Part shown: positions 6,779 to 15,573 of the stretch, piece by piece
Position numbering within the stretch: position 1 is the first letter of the stretch
How the letters are laid out: each line of letters starts with the position of its first letter
Position numbers and translations under genes: made by a program
Notes under the pieces: model-generated
The model's input: only the letters and a program-made list of their open reading frames with translations
The model's database searches: none
What the model was told of the DNA's origin: nothing
Source of the DNA: JAUSIF01 sp963711595
GTDB taxonomy: Bacteria > Pseudomonadota > Alphaproteobacteria > Rhizobiales > Xanthobacteraceae
NCBI GenBank assembly: GCA_963711595.1
Contig: CAVQER010000010.1
Coordinates: forward strand, 300,899 to 364,898
Direction of reading: 5' to 3'
DNA: 64,000 nt

Positions 6779-6803
6779 GGAACCTTCGGCGGGCCCCTTT
6801 GTT
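6779..6803 (+). promoter_or_regulatory. candidate EcfG-type promoter (GGAAC-N16-TGTT)
   Basis: GGAAC at 6779-6783 and TGTT at 6800-6803 with 16 bases between. One mismatch in the -10 element relative to CGTT; the same TGTT variant occurs at 21606-21630. It begins 11 bases after the stop of the upstream gene and points into a short non-coding stretch that ends in a strong terminator. Confidence 0.45.
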
Positions 6804-6808
6804 GGGTT

Positions 6809-6896
6809 AACACAGCGACAGATCTCGCTTCCTCAGCCCCCTAGATCGTCGCCTCAGGCAGCCCCGGTCGGATGTACACCGGGGCTGCTTTTATTT
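6809..6896 (+). ncRNA. candidate stress-induced small RNA, about 88 nt
   Basis: Between the promoter-like site at 6779-6803 and the terminator at 6858-6896 there is no reading frame. The predicted RNA has a first hairpin (GATCT 6821-6825 with AGATC 6843-6847) whose 17-base loop is C-rich and contains CTTCCTC and CCCCC, able to pair with Shine-Dalgarno sequences, followed by the terminator hairpin. This layout is like known alphaproteobacterial trans-acting sRNAs with C-rich loops, such as Caulobacter GsrN. It could instead be merely the 3' end of the 6577-6768 message. Confidence 0.4.
6858..6896 (+). terminator. strong rho-independent terminator
   Basis: GCAGCCCCGGT (6858-6868) pairs perfectly with ACCGGGGCTGC (6878-6888) across nine bases and is followed by TTTTATTT. 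Confidence 0.85.
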
Positions 6897-6909
6897 GGGA
6901 TGCTTCGCG

Positions 6910-7056
6910 CTAAGAATTGATGCTCTTCAGCAAATCCTCGCGTGCGTCTTCCAATTCCCGCTGCGCCTTTTGCATTCTTGTGAGCGTTTCTAGGGACTCG
7001 GGGGAATCCGCGCGGGACAGTGATTCCTTCTCGACACTTCGGCCGGAGAAGCAAAC
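6910..7056 (-). pseudogene. C-terminal remnant of a family B coiled-coil gene
   Basis: The minus-strand frame ends in MQKAQRELEDAREDLLKSIN then S-stop, nearly the same as the end of the 1207-1422 protein (LRQAQRDLETNRDELLKSIN then S). The last codons and the following TTAGCGC are identical at DNA level. The 5' half does not match and there is no start codon, so this is a truncated copy. Confidence 0.6.
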
Positions 7057-7160
7057 TCCTTTCTTTAGGGAAGCTCTACCGTTTCATGTTGCTACAGAGT
7101 TGCGACGACGCTGTTTCGGTGTGAATTCGTCTCGAATGCTCTATCCATTCACGCGGCGCT

Positions 7161-7185
7161 CAAGGAGGGACGGTCCCTTGAACCG
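7161..7185. repeat. CAAGGG hairpin repeat, copy 1
   Basis: CAAGGAGGGACGGTCCCTTGAA: an interspersed near-palindrome with arms CAAGG and CCTTG and a constant GGGACG centre. Other copies are at 13685, 19429, 25765, 51731 and 58336, all in the same orientation. Confidence 0.55.
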
Positions 7186-7252
7186 CCATTTGACGCCAGG
7201 TAGCTTCGGCGAGAACGCCACAGTCAATCCGGCCCGATCGGGCCTTACTTCG

Positions 7253-9478
7253 CTAGTCGGACTCAGCAGCACAGGTGGACAGGACGGAGACCTGCGTCTC
7301 GTCGCGACCTTTCAGGACTTCCACCGATGCGGTTGCACCATCCCGGTGGATCCGAAGGTCTACACGGGCACGACCGAGGTGCAGGTTGCGAAGGACGATT
7401 TCGTTCAGAAAGGTCGGGAGGTGAGGACGGCGCAGACGAATTTCGCGTTTGGCCGGATCGAACTCCAGACCTAACGAAGCTTCGAGAAAGGTGAAGATGC
7501 TGGCGCTTGCCCACGCCTGAGGCGCGCAGGCTACGGGATAGAGTGTCGGGCCGCGCTCCGGTGAGCGCCGGAATCCGCAAAACAACTCCGGCAGACGGCG
7601 AAATTCCATGTATGCCGCGGCATCGAACAGCCCCGAGAAAAGGCGCGCCACGGGCTTCTTGAAGCCGTAGCGCGCAAACCCCAGCGCGATGAGCGCGTTG
7701 TCATGGGGCCAGACGGAGCCGTTGTGATAGGACATCGGGTTGTAACGGACCTCGCCGTTGGCAACCGTGCGAATGCCCCACCCGGAGAAGAAGTGCGGCT
7801 GCAATAGTTCTTCGGCCAATTTCTTGGCGCGATGCAGCGGCGCAATCCCCGTGAAAAGCACTTGCCCGGCATTCGAGGTACGCACTCGGCATTGCCGCTT
7901 GGCGCCGTCGAGAGCAAGCACGTAAGTCTCGAGCTCCGGACTCCAGAATGCGTCGTCAAATCGGGCCGCAAGCAATTCTGCCTCGGCTTCGAGCCTGCTT
8001 GCCTGCTCAAGCTTTCCCAATCGCCGACAGCAGCGCGCTGCCGCGCGCTTCGCCGCGTAGACGTAGCCTTGCACTTCGGCGAGCGCGATGGGACCAGTCG
8101 CGAGACCGCCATCGGCGTGATGCACCGCGTCTTGTGAATCTTTCCAGCCTTGGTTGAGCAAGCCTTGCTCGCTCGCCCTTTCATACTCGACGAACCCGTC
8201 GCGATCCGGATCGCCACCGCGATCAATCCATCGTAGACCGGCCTCGATCGACGGCCAGAGCTCTCGCAGTGTCTGCTCATCATCGGTACGATCGACGTAC
8301 TGGCCCGCAAGCAGTACGAACAGCGGAGTCGCGTCGACACTTCCATAGTAGAGTCCGAAGGGAATCTCACCGAGCCGCGCCATTTCACCCGAACGCATTT
8401 CGTGCAGGATCTTTCCTTCCTGCGCGTCCGCGGCTGGGTTGTCGGCCGTGGCCTGGTAAGCGGCAACCCGGCGCAGGACTCCGAGGGCGATGCTTGGATC
8501 GAGCCAAAGCATCTGCAGGGCGGTAATCAAGCCGTCTCGGCCGAACGTCGTCGAATACCAGGGGATCCCTGCGTAAGGATATGGCCCCGTAGCCGTATTG
8601 GTCGTGAGAATTCGAATATCGGCGGCCGCCCGGCAAAGCACCTCGTTCAGAATTTCGTTGGATGTCTCTACGCTTGCCGCATCGCTCGTGAGTGCGCGTC
8701 TCTCGCGCCTTGCATCTCGCAGCCCGCGCAAGAAAGTGTAGGAGCTTGTGTTGCTTTGCTCGTTGCATTCGCTGGTTACGAAGATGCGCCGGCTTTCCTG
8801 CGGCTGAAGTTCGACGAGGTATTCGGCGGACGCTCTCTCCAGGGTCGTTGGAGTCGGCGAGAAAACCAGTCTTAAATCGCGGGCTATGTCATCGACGCCC
8901 TGGTAGGTGAGCATGACCTGGTCGGGCAGCGACGCGCGGCCCAGACGTCCGCGCTTTTCCCGGCGCATGCCACGCACTTCGAACACGTCGGCAAAATCGC
9001 TGTCGAAGCCGAACGAGAGACGAAGTGAAACGCGGCCGTTGCCGAAGTTGCGGAGCGCGAACCGCTGGTAAAGCGTCCCGCGCCAGACGAACAGGGTGCG
9101 TAGGACGTGCACGGTATCCTTTCCGAGCAACAGGCGTTCGCCGACGAACAGATCCGGATTGGTGAGATCGACCGTCAGCGCGGTATTGTCGTCGCGCAGG
9201 TTCGACCCGAGCAGCAGCGGAGCGAGACCGTTCATGCGAAATTCGAAGCGCGAAAGATGGCGCGTATCAGCGTGAAACAGCCCGTCGGGGCCGCCCGCGG
9301 ACACGCCGATGTCGCCATGGCTGTCAACCACGACGAATGTATCGTCGTGCTTCAACGTTCGCCGCGGCCGGCTCGCTGGACCGGTGGCCGGAATGTAGAA
9401 ATTTGCTTCCGACACTTCGGCGAAAGCGCCTTCCAGTTGAATCGTCGCGCGTGATTTAGCCGGCATGACGTTGTCCAC
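7253..9478 (-). CDS. glycogen-debranching-type amylo-alpha-1,6-glucosidase, 741 aa
   Basis: Predicted cytoplasmic hydrolase of alpha-glucan branch points or related trehalose/maltosyl polymers. The N-terminal GDE-type beta domain covers about residues 40-240 (DDTFVVVDSHGDIG, LFHADTRHLSRFE). The alpha/alpha-six-barrel glucosidase domain follows from about 290 (AGIPWYSTTFGRDGLITALQ, the family signature, then RYNPMSYHNGSVWPHDNALI near 600, the usual catalytic region). The GTG at 9478 or the ATG at 9466 is the start. It lies 45 bases downstream of a GT4 glycosyltransferase on the same strand and is probably co-transcribed with it. Substrate is not proven. Confidence 0.9.
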   Translation of the reverse strand: MDNVMPAKSRATIQLEGAFAEVSEANFYIPATGPASRPRRTLKHDDTFVVVDSHGDIGVSAGGPDGLFHADTRHLSRFEFRMNGLAPLLLGSNLRDDNTALTVDLTNPDLFVGERLLLGKDTVHVLRTLFVWRGTLYQRFALRNFGNGRVSLRLSFGFDSDFADVFEVRGMRREKRGRLGRASLPDQVMLTYQGVDDIARDLRLVFSPTPTTLERASAEYLVELQPQESRRIFVTSECNEQSNTSSYTFLRGLRDARRERRALTSDAASVETSNEILNEVLCRAAADIRILTTNTATGPYPYAGIPWYSTTFGRDGLITALQMLWLDPSIALGVLRRVAAYQATADNPAADAQEGKILHEMRSGEMARLGEIPFGLYYGSVDATPLFVLLAGQYVDRTDDEQTLRELWPSIEAGLRWIDRGGDPDRDGFVEYERASEQGLLNQGWKDSQDAVHHADGGLATGPIALAEVQGYVYAAKRAAARCCRRLGKLEQASRLEAEAELLAARFDDAFWSPELETYVLALDGAKRQCRVRTSNAGQVLFTGIAPLHRAKKLAEELLQPHFFSGWGIRTVANGEVRYNPMSYHNGSVWPHDNALIALGFARYGFKKPVARLFSGLFDAAAYMEFRRLPELFCGFRRSPERGPTLYPVACAPQAWASASIFTFLEASLGLEFDPAKREIRLRRPHLPTFLNEIVLRNLHLGRARVDLRIHRDGATASVEVLKGRDETQVSVLSTCAAESD

Positions 9479-9523
9479 GCGAATCAGGTGAATTCGCTTA
9501 ACCGCGCCTGCGTTGCGTCCGGG

Positions 9524-10657
9524 TCACGCCGCCGCTACGCCCTTGGAATCCGCAACCTGGGCATCGTCGCTCGACGCTCGAAGGCTTTGCTTGGACGCGC
9601 GAGCCAAATCTTTCGGTCGACGCTCGTCAACGCGGTCCAGCAACGAGTGATACAGGCTCACGTAGCCTTGGGCCATCCGATCGGCCGAGAATCGTTGCTC
9701 AAATCGCTGGCGTACCTTACCGCGGTGGAGGGCCAAAATCGCGTCGAGTTTCGCAAGCGCCCCGCCAACAGTCGAAACCGTATAGCCGGTGACGCCTTCT
9801 TCGATGACTTCCGGAACCGATCCGCACTTGAACGCGAGGACCGGCGTTCCACAGGCCATTGATTCGATCATCGCGAGGCCAAAAGGCTCCGGCCAGTCAA
9901 TAGGGAACAGTAGGGCGGCCGCATTCGCGAGGAACTCATTCTTAGCGTCCTGCTCGATCTCACCGATGTATTCCACACCGGGTTGATCGATCAGCGGCTC
10001 TATGACCTCGTGGAAGTAGGCCCGGTCGACCTTGTCGACCTTCGCCGCAATCCGGAGCGGCATGCCCGCGGCTCGCGCGATTTCGATTGCACGGTCGCAC
10101 CGTTTCTCAGGAGAAATCCGGCCGAGAAAGGCAAGGTAGCTTCCCGGCCGGCGTGTCTCCGCCTGATAAAGGTTGCGCGGCAAGCCGTGGTGGACGGTGG
10201 ACAGAAAATTTGCATGTGCAACTGGTGCTCGCTGTGCCTTGGAGATCGACACCAGCGGCATTTCGCTAAATTCCGAATAGATGGCCGGCAAGTCGGGCAG
10301 GTCCTGCCGCCCGTGCAGCGTGGTCAGCGCCTTGTTCGCGTACCTTCGGAACATTGGAAAGTGGTAGTAGTCCGTATGGAAGTGCAGAATGTCAAACGCG
10401 CTCGCTCGCGCCCGCACTTTCTCGAGCATGAGGATCATGTGGGCGAGGGGGTCAGCGACATCTTGATCGAGGCGCAAGGCACGTTTGGCGCAAGGCACGA
10501 GCTCGCCGATCGTGACTGAATCGCCGCTGGCGAACAGCGTGACCTCGTGGCCGTGCTCGATCAGCGCCTCTGTAAGATAGGAGACGATCCGTTCGGTTCC
10601 GCCGTATCCACGCGGCGGAACCGATTCAACAAGCGGCGAGATTTGCGCGATCCGCAT
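9524..10657 (-). CDS. GT4-family glycosyltransferase, 377 aa
   Basis: Retaining GT-B glycosyltransferase that moves a sugar from a nucleotide-sugar donor. The N-terminal acceptor domain begins RIAQISPLVESVPPRGYGGT with the glycine loop GGTERIV; the C-terminal donor-binding domain shows FLGRISPEKRCDRAIEIA and the GT4 signature EPFGLAMIESMACGTPVLA (E-x7-E, about residues 270-290). I took ATG 10657, which follows GGAG by six bases, rather than the adjacent TTG. Together with the downstream debranching enzyme it suggests synthesis and trimming of a glucan or compatible-solute oligosaccharide. The exact sugar is unknown. Confidence 0.9.
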   Translation of the reverse strand: MRIAQISPLVESVPPRGYGGTERIVSYLTEALIEHGHEVTLFASGDSVTIGELVPCAKRALRLDQDVADPLAHMILMLEKVRARASAFDILHFHTDYYHFPMFRRYANKALTTLHGRQDLPDLPAIYSEFSEMPLVSISKAQRAPVAHANFLSTVHHGLPRNLYQAETRRPGSYLAFLGRISPEKRCDRAIEIARAAGMPLRIAAKVDKVDRAYFHEVIEPLIDQPGVEYIGEIEQDAKNEFLANAAALLFPIDWPEPFGLAMIESMACGTPVLAFKCGSVPEVIEEGVTGYTVSTVGGALAKLDAILALHRGKVRQRFEQRFSADRMAQGYVSLYHSLLDRVDERRPKDLARASKQSLRASSDDAQVADSKGVAAA

Positions 10658-10795
10658 CAAGTGCTCCGCTCACACCAAAATAAAAAGACTCCGGTCGCCG
10701 GATTGGTTCCCTAGTCGTCTGACCGTTGCCGCGTCGCTCGCCGCACGCGAGGGCATCTCCGGCTTGTACGAAGAAACACGCGTGACGATACTTTC

Positions 10796-11992
10796 ATGAT
10801 GCATGGTGTCCGCTTTCGAACCTTCGCGGCGTTCGTTCTTCTGTATGGAGCGATGTACGCCGCGTTCGGCGTGGCCTCTCCCTTCTGGCCGCTTTTTTTC
10901 GAGTCGCGGGGACTGTCGCCGGAGCAGCTGGGCCTTCTGTTGGCGGCGGGGACGCTGGTACGCCTGCTCGCGGGTCCGTTGGCAGGGCGGATCGCCGATA
11001 TGCTCGGCGCCTTGCGGGCCGTTCTTGCCGTTTGCGTTGCGCTGTCAGTTGCTGCCGCTCTCGCTCTTCTTCCGGCGTACGGGTTTCTCGCATTGATCGC
11101 TGTCTCGCTATGGCAAGCGGCGGCGCTGACCCCGATCACCACGATCTCGGATGCGCTAGCGGTGCATGCTTCGACGCGACCGGGAGCAAGGACGTTCGAG
11201 TATGGGTGGGTGCGTGGCACCGGATCGGGCGCGTTCGTCTTGGGCACGCTGATGGCGGGGCAAACACTCGCGTACAGTTCGTTGGACCCTTCCGTTCTTG
11301 TTTGGTTGCATGCGGTACTGCTTACCGGCGCAATTGTCGGAGCGGCACTCGTCCCCGGCATTTCGCTGGAGCGCACGGAAAAACCTCTTGAAACGATATC
11401 CATGGCGGGCGGCTTCCGCGAAGTCTTTGGAATTCGCATCTTCCGCTACGTCTTCGCCGTCTCCGCGCTAGTTCTCGGCAGCCACGCGATGCACGACGCG
11501 TTCGCGGTCATACGCTGGAATTCCGCGGGCATCAGCCCGGTCACGGTGAGCATCTTGTGGTCCGAAGCGGTCGCAGCTGAGGTGCTGGTTTTCTTTTTGC
11601 TTGGGCCGCTGGTCTTGAACTGGGTCGGACCAAAAGGCGCCGCAATGCTTGCGGCGATCGCAGGGCTCGCGCGGTGGGTGGTCATGTCGCAGACCACGAA
11701 CGTCGCTGCGATTGCCATGGTTCAGCCTTTCCATGGTTTGACTTTTGCGCTTCTCCACCTTGCCTGCATGCACATGATCGGTGCGACGATGCCCGCGCGA
11801 CTCGCGGCGACAGCGCAGGCCATTTACGCCTTCGGCGCCGCGATCGCATCGGCCGCCCTGACCTACCTGTCCGGAATCCTCTATGGCGAATACGGCGCGG
11901 CGGCCTTTCTTGTCATGGCACTGCTCTGCGCACTGGCAATCCCGCTGACGCTTGCATTGCCCGGCCGTCGCTTGCTCACGCCTCAGCAGTGA
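10796..11992 (+). CDS. MFS transporter of the MFS_1-like / HcaT type, 398 aa
   Basis: Twelve hydrophobic segments, beginning FAAFVLLYGAMYAAFGVASP, with the loop motif between helices 2 and 3 (GPLAGRIADML) and the YGWVRGTGSGAFVLG segment typical of the 3-phenylpropionate/nucleoside-type branch of the major facilitator superfamily. Proton-coupled import or export across the inner membrane is expected; substrate is not evident. It is divergent from the glycosyltransferase gene. Two adjacent ATGs (10796, 10799) lack a clear ribosome site. Confidence 0.85.
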   Translation: MMHGVRFRTFAAFVLLYGAMYAAFGVASPFWPLFFESRGLSPEQLGLLLAAGTLVRLLAGPLAGRIADMLGALRAVLAVCVALSVAAALALLPAYGFLALIAVSLWQAAALTPITTISDALAVHASTRPGARTFEYGWVRGTGSGAFVLGTLMAGQTLAYSSLDPSVLVWLHAVLLTGAIVGAALVPGISLERTEKPLETISMAGGFREVFGIRIFRYVFAVSALVLGSHAMHDAFAVIRWNSAGISPVTVSILWSEAVAAEVLVFFLLGPLVLNWVGPKGAAMLAAIAGLARWVVMSQTTNVAAIAMVQPFHGLTFALLHLACMHMIGATMPARLAATAQAIYAFGAAIASAALTYLSGILYGEYGAAAFLVMALLCALAIPLTLALPGRRLLTPQQ

Positions 11993-12062
11993 ATGCACCG
12001 CAAAAGCCAACGAGCTTCAGGTGCGTGAGAAGGCGGAGCGGGCGCCGCGGACCCGACCGAGA

Positions 12063-12260
12063 CTACTTCTGATCGCCAATGGCCGCCTTCGGACCGGCAG
12101 TTGCTTGAGCCTCAAGAAGCTCGTTAGCTCGCTCTTTCTCATCCGCTTCTGCGAGACACTTCGCGGCGAGGGCAATCAGGCGCTCGCGGGCCGCCTCATC
12201 CTTAGTTCGCAACGCCAACTGGAGTGCGAGCGCGGTATTGTTTCGTAGCTGCCTTGGCAT
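12063..12260 (-). CDS. small helical hypothetical protein, 65 aa
   Basis: Begins MPRQLRNNTALALQLALRTK, then an alanine-rich helix (ERLIALAAKCLAEADEKERA) and a disordered tail. The helix pattern (an ALAxKCLxxAD group) recalls the small proteins of 401-604, but I cannot claim homology. The internal ATG at 12260 (after GGGGCGG) was preferred over the upstream one at 12317. Confidence 0.5.
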   Translation of the reverse strand: MPRQLRNNTALALQLALRTKDEAARERLIALAAKCLAEADEKERANELLEAQATAGPKAAIGDQK

Positions 12261-12320
12261 CGTCCGCCCCAAATGAGCTCTGGAGGTCAGAGAATCTGAC
12301 TCGTCGTGACTGTTCAACTG

Positions 12321-12485
12321 TTACGTCCGAGCCGCCCTAAAATGTGACCAAAGGGCCGGAATAAGGGCGAAAGCCCACATTTTAGTTGCCTCTCGAACTC
12401 GGCAGCGTTCCTCACCGAGGGCATTGTGGAGCGGACAACTTGCGATCTTCACCAGCAGATCGGGTCCGACGATATCGGGCTGCAT
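12321..12485 (-). pseudogene. degenerate relative of the 2193-2426 CxxC protein
   Basis: DIVGPDLLVKIASCPLHNALG and ERCRVRE align with DLAGPDLLVAIANCPKHREMG and ERCGIVYE of the 2193-2426 protein, but the upstream CDQCGRRGQ part is missing and the C-terminus runs into unrelated sequence. A short open frame remains from ATG 12485. Probably a decayed copy. Confidence 0.5.
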
Positions 12486-12583
12486 CGAAGCAGGCCCCGG
12501 CCCGTCAAAGTTCCGACCTGGGATCGAGTTCAGCGTGCGTGATATCACGGGCAACTCATTCGCCGGCGGAAGAATGCAGACGC

Positions 12584-13591
12584 ATGAGCATTGGACTGAT
12601 CGCTCTTCTGGACGATATCGCAGCGATCGCGAGGGTAGCGGCAGCTTCCCTTGACGATGTAGCCAGCCAGGCCGCCAAGGCGGGGGCGAAGGCGGCAGGT
12701 GTTGTAATCGACGATGCGGCAGTCACGCCGCGCTACGTGATCGGCTTCTCCGCACGGCGTGAGCTTCCGATCGTGGGTCAAATCGCGGCGGGATCACTTC
12801 GTAATAAAATTCTGATCCTGCTGCCTGGCGCCTTGGCGCTGAGCTACTTCCTCCCATGGGCCATCACGCCGCTCCTGATGTTTGGCGGCGCTTATCTCTG
12901 TTACGAGGGCGCAGAAAAAGTCTACGAGATCGTTGTTCCGCGTCATGCGCACTCGCATGAGGCTAAGCTTGGTACCGTGGCTTTGAACCCGCAGACGCTT
13001 GAGGATGAGAAGGTCGCGAGCGCCATCAAGACCGACTTCATTCTCTCGGCTGAAATCATGGCAATTGCGTTGGCAGCTATCCCTGAGGGGAGCGTCTTTA
13101 CCCAAGCGCTGGTGTTGGCGCTTGTCGCTGCCGGAATCACCGGTGCGGTCTATGGCGTGGTCGCCCTGATCGTGAAAGCCGACGATGCCGGTGTGGCCCT
13201 AGCGAAGAATAAACAAGACTCGGTCATTGCCGATATGAGCCGGATGATTGGCCGCGCACTCGTTTTTGGCATGCCTTTCTTCCTGACATTTCTCGGCGCC
13301 GTCGGCACGGCGGCCATGATCTGGGTTGGCGGCGGCATCATTGTGCACGGTCTAGAGGCCTACGGACTGTCTTCAATCGGCGAGGCCATTCACGCTGCTG
13401 CCGAAGCGGCCGCTCAGGCGCTCTCGCCGGCCGCCGGAGTTACTGAATGGATTGTTACAGCCGCCGGTTCGGCCCTCGTTGGGTTGCTGATCGGCGCGGT
13501 ATTGATCCCAGTGATTGGGTATGTCGTCGCGCCCGCATGGAAAATTGTGAAGGGTATTTTGCGGAATGAGCAAACTAGCCCCGACCCCTGA
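12584..13591 (+). CDS. DUF808 (YedI-like) inner-membrane protein, 335 aa
   Basis: Polytopic membrane protein with at least six hydrophobic segments. It begins MSIGLIALLDDIAAIARVAA and includes the DUF808 hallmarks DDAAVTPRYVIGF, the PRHAHSHEAKL loop (His-rich), KIKTDF-like AIKTDFILSAEIMAIAL and EDEKVASAI. Length and architecture match Escherichia coli YedI. The molecular function of the family is unknown; the His-rich loop invites the idea of metal binding. The start at 12584 was chosen because the upstream extension is not protein-like. A terminator lies at 13757-13790. Confidence 0.9.
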   Translation: MSIGLIALLDDIAAIARVAAASLDDVASQAAKAGAKAAGVVIDDAAVTPRYVIGFSARRELPIVGQIAAGSLRNKILILLPGALALSYFLPWAITPLLMFGGAYLCYEGAEKVYEIVVPRHAHSHEAKLGTVALNPQTLEDEKVASAIKTDFILSAEIMAIALAAIPEGSVFTQALVLALVAAGITGAVYGVVALIVKADDAGVALAKNKQDSVIADMSRMIGRALVFGMPFFLTFLGAVGTAAMIWVGGGIIVHGLEAYGLSSIGEAIHAAAEAAAQALSPAAGVTEWIVTAAGSALVGLLIGAVLIPVIGYVVAPAWKIVKGILRNEQTSPDP

Positions 13592-13684
13592 GCGAAGCGT
13601 GTCCGCTACATCTTCGAAAGTTAAGCGCCGTCCCCCCAACCCGGAGAAGGAGACGCGGTAGCCGTTGGATCGACTTCACGGATT

Positions 13685-13705
13685 CAAGGGCGGGACGGGC
13701 ACGCC
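13685..13705. repeat. CAAGGG hairpin repeat, copy 2 (degenerate right arm)
   Basis: CAAGGGCGGGACGGGC matches the left arm and centre of the other copies, but the right arm is altered (ACGCCGTTGG). It sits 90 bases downstream of the DUF808 stop. Confidence 0.4.
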
Positions 13706-13756
13706 GTTGGTCGCGAAATACTGAGCGAACCCTCCCATCGACCCGTGAGACGTGAG

Positions 13757-13790
13757 AGCCCCGGCCTTAGCGCCGGGGCTTTTGATTTCC
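13757..13790 (+). terminator. rho-independent terminator
   Basis: AGCCCCGGC (13757-13765) and GCCGGGGCT (13772-13780) form a nine-bp stem followed by TTTTGATTT. Probably ends the DUF808 transcript. Confidence 0.75.
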
Positions 13791-13792
13791 GG

Positions 13793-13840
13793 TTACTCGA
13801 TGATCTCGATCGGCTTCTCTGGCTTCCGCCAACGCCGCAG
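13793..13840 (-). repeat. PEKPIEII-tail repeat, copy 2
   Basis: On the minus strand the frame reads LRRWRKPEKPIEIIE then TAA, the same peptide tail found at 19322, 25526 and (frameshifted) 2826. The sequence upstream in this frame has poor coding character, so only the tail module is recognisable. In another frame a possible 49-aa protein starts at a GTG near 13915. Nothing else is clear in 13592-13925. Confidence 0.45.
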
Positions 13841-13925
13841 CACGCTCGGAATCCGATTTTGGTAACAATGTCTCCGCGAGTTGAGCCTCTTTGATCTGCC
13901 GCTCCGTCCGTGCCACGTTCCCTGA

Positions 13926-14897
13926 TCATGGGGTCGGCATCGCCGCTTCGATAGCCTCCATTACCTGAGCAGTCGCAGTTTGATGCACCATATGGCCGGC
14001 TCCGACCACGCGTAGCAGCATGCTTTGCTTCATATCGCGATGAAGACGCGCTGATTGCTCTTCTGTATCTATCAGACGGTCCTGTTCTCCCGCGATGATG
14101 ACAGTGTGCATTTTGAGCTTGCGATACTTCGCGCGTTGCTGGAGAGCAGACGGGACCATCAACGCAGTTTCTGCTGCGCTGGCTCGAATCTGGGATGGAC
14201 GATGAGCCATTTCCTTCGGAAATTTTCGAAATTTGTCCGGCATGGACGCCGGACCAAAAAGCTGACGCATGAAAACTGGCCAGAGCAACCGGCTTAGGAT
14301 CGGTGCAACCGTGTAACTCAAAATGTCGCCGATAACGGGGAAGGCGGGTCCCGATAGCAAAAACACGTCGCTGCGTAGAGTTGGATAGTAATAACCCGAC
14401 GCCAAGATCAACCCGGCAACCGAGGCTGGATACTTGGATGCTAGAGCAACCGCTACAGATGCTCCCCAAGAGTGCCCGAGAACATAGGCGCGCTCGATAC
14501 CCAATTGACTCAACGCACGATGTACGAGGTCAGCCTGGGTATTAGGTGTCCATATGATTCCGCGGGGACGATGGCTGTGACCAAATCCAGGACGGTCGAA
14601 AGCAATGACCCGGTATTTTTTTGACGCCATCGCGACGAGGCCGCTGGACTGGAAATCCTAAATCATGCTGCCGTTGCCATGCAACAGAATGAGCGGCTCG
14701 CCGGCACCTTGATCTAAGTAGTGAAGCTTGACCCCGGCCACATGCAGGAATCGCCCGCGAGGCGGATTGTCACGCTCCGCCTTCTTGGCCAGAAAACGAT
14801 TCACGAGTGCGGCGGCAGAAAGAGCAGCAATCCCGCATACCACTCCCAAAGTGAGAGGGCTTGGTTTTGTGGAGATAGCAACGGGACCAAAGCGCAT
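13926..14897 (-). pseudogene. alpha/beta hydrolase interrupted by an in-frame TAG
   Basis: Serine hydrolase-fold protein with an N-terminal membrane anchor (LTLGVVCGIAALSAAALVNRF). Before the stop it has LHYLDQGAGEPLILLHGNGS (oxyanion HG motif). After it come RVIAFDRPGFGHSHRP, the nucleophile elbow LGHSWGASV, and the Asp (AGEQDRLID) and His (GAGHMVH) of the triad. A TAG at 14655-14657 splits it; the frame on both sides is the same, so a single CAG-to-TAG change would explain it. The 3' part could be re-initiated at ATG 14630 but would lack the oxyanion loop. All catalytic residues survive, so the mutation is recent, suppressed, or a sequence error. Confidence 0.85.
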
Positions 14898-15108
14898 GTT
14901 TCATAGTCCTTACTGAGGGGGCATGGGCCAACCTCGTGATCGGTACTTCGTTCCTTGCTTGGCTGTTGTTCCGATCTTCGACTCGGCGACATATCGTCTC
15001 CAAATCGCTTGGCCGAGCTTTCGATCATTTCAGAGAATCGAAAATAGGCGAGAAGCGCAGCCAGTGGACGCAAGCTCGCCGTGAGCGGGCATTTTGGTCG
15101 GGGGGCCT

Positions 15109-15573
15109 CTAATCAATGGCCAGCATCTTTGACAATGCGAACACGATCGGAACCTGTCCCTTCAGGATCTTCTTCTTTGCAGCATGGATAGAGAACCACC
15201 CGGCACGGTCCACTTCCGGAAACTCTTGCATTAGTCCCGACCTGGGCGGCCATTCCGTGTGGAATGAATTGCTCTTCAACGTTGCTGGATCGATGTCTCC
15301 TTGAACTGCCCAGGCGCGAATTACTTTTCCGCTTGCCTGGCGAAAGGTTCCGAGGTCGAAAAATTCGCCCACCGGCGCGAAGCCAACTTCTTCGGCAAAT
15401 TCCCGTTTTGCAGCGTCAAAGGGATCCTCCCGATCGTCGTACATCCCTTTCGGGATCGACCATGCTCCTTCATCTTCGTTTGCCCAAAACGGGCCGCCAG
15501 GATGCACGAGGAACAACTCGATGCTTGCGCCGGAACGACGAAACATGAGTATTCCCGCGCTCAACTTGGCCAT
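15109..15573 (-). CDS. NUDIX hydrolase, 154 aa
   Basis: Cleaves a nucleoside diphosphate linked to another group; substrate unknown. The Nudix box is complete: G at PKGMYDDRED, then REFAEEVGF (G-x5-E-x7-RE-x2-EE-x-G). The N-terminus (SAGILMFRRSGASIELFLVH) and GGPFWANEDEGAWSIPKG match the diadenosine-polyphosphatase-like Nudix group. The frame is open far upstream, but the protein family begins at the ATG at 15573. It is convergent with no neighbour; the upstream 374 bases (15574-15947) hold nothing recognisable. Confidence 0.9.
   Translation of the reverse strand: MAKLSAGILMFRRSGASIELFLVHPGGPFWANEDEGAWSIPKGMYDDREDPFDAAKREFAEEVGFAPVGEFFDLGTFRQASGKVIRAWAVQGDIDPATLKSNSFHTEWPPRSGLMQEFPEVDRAGWFSIHAAKKKILKGQVPIVFALSKMLAID

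Noticed and set aside
7531..8466. 311-codon frame inside the debranching enzyme
   Set aside because: Shadow frame on the same strand, Arg/Ser-rich, no start signal.
10661..10740. EcfG-like site before the glycosyltransferase operon
   Set aside because: GGAAC is present on the minus strand but no CGTT or GTT occurs at 15-18 bases.
13684..14469. 261-codon minus-strand frame
   Set aside because: Out-of-frame reading across the hydrolase gene; Ser/Arg-rich.
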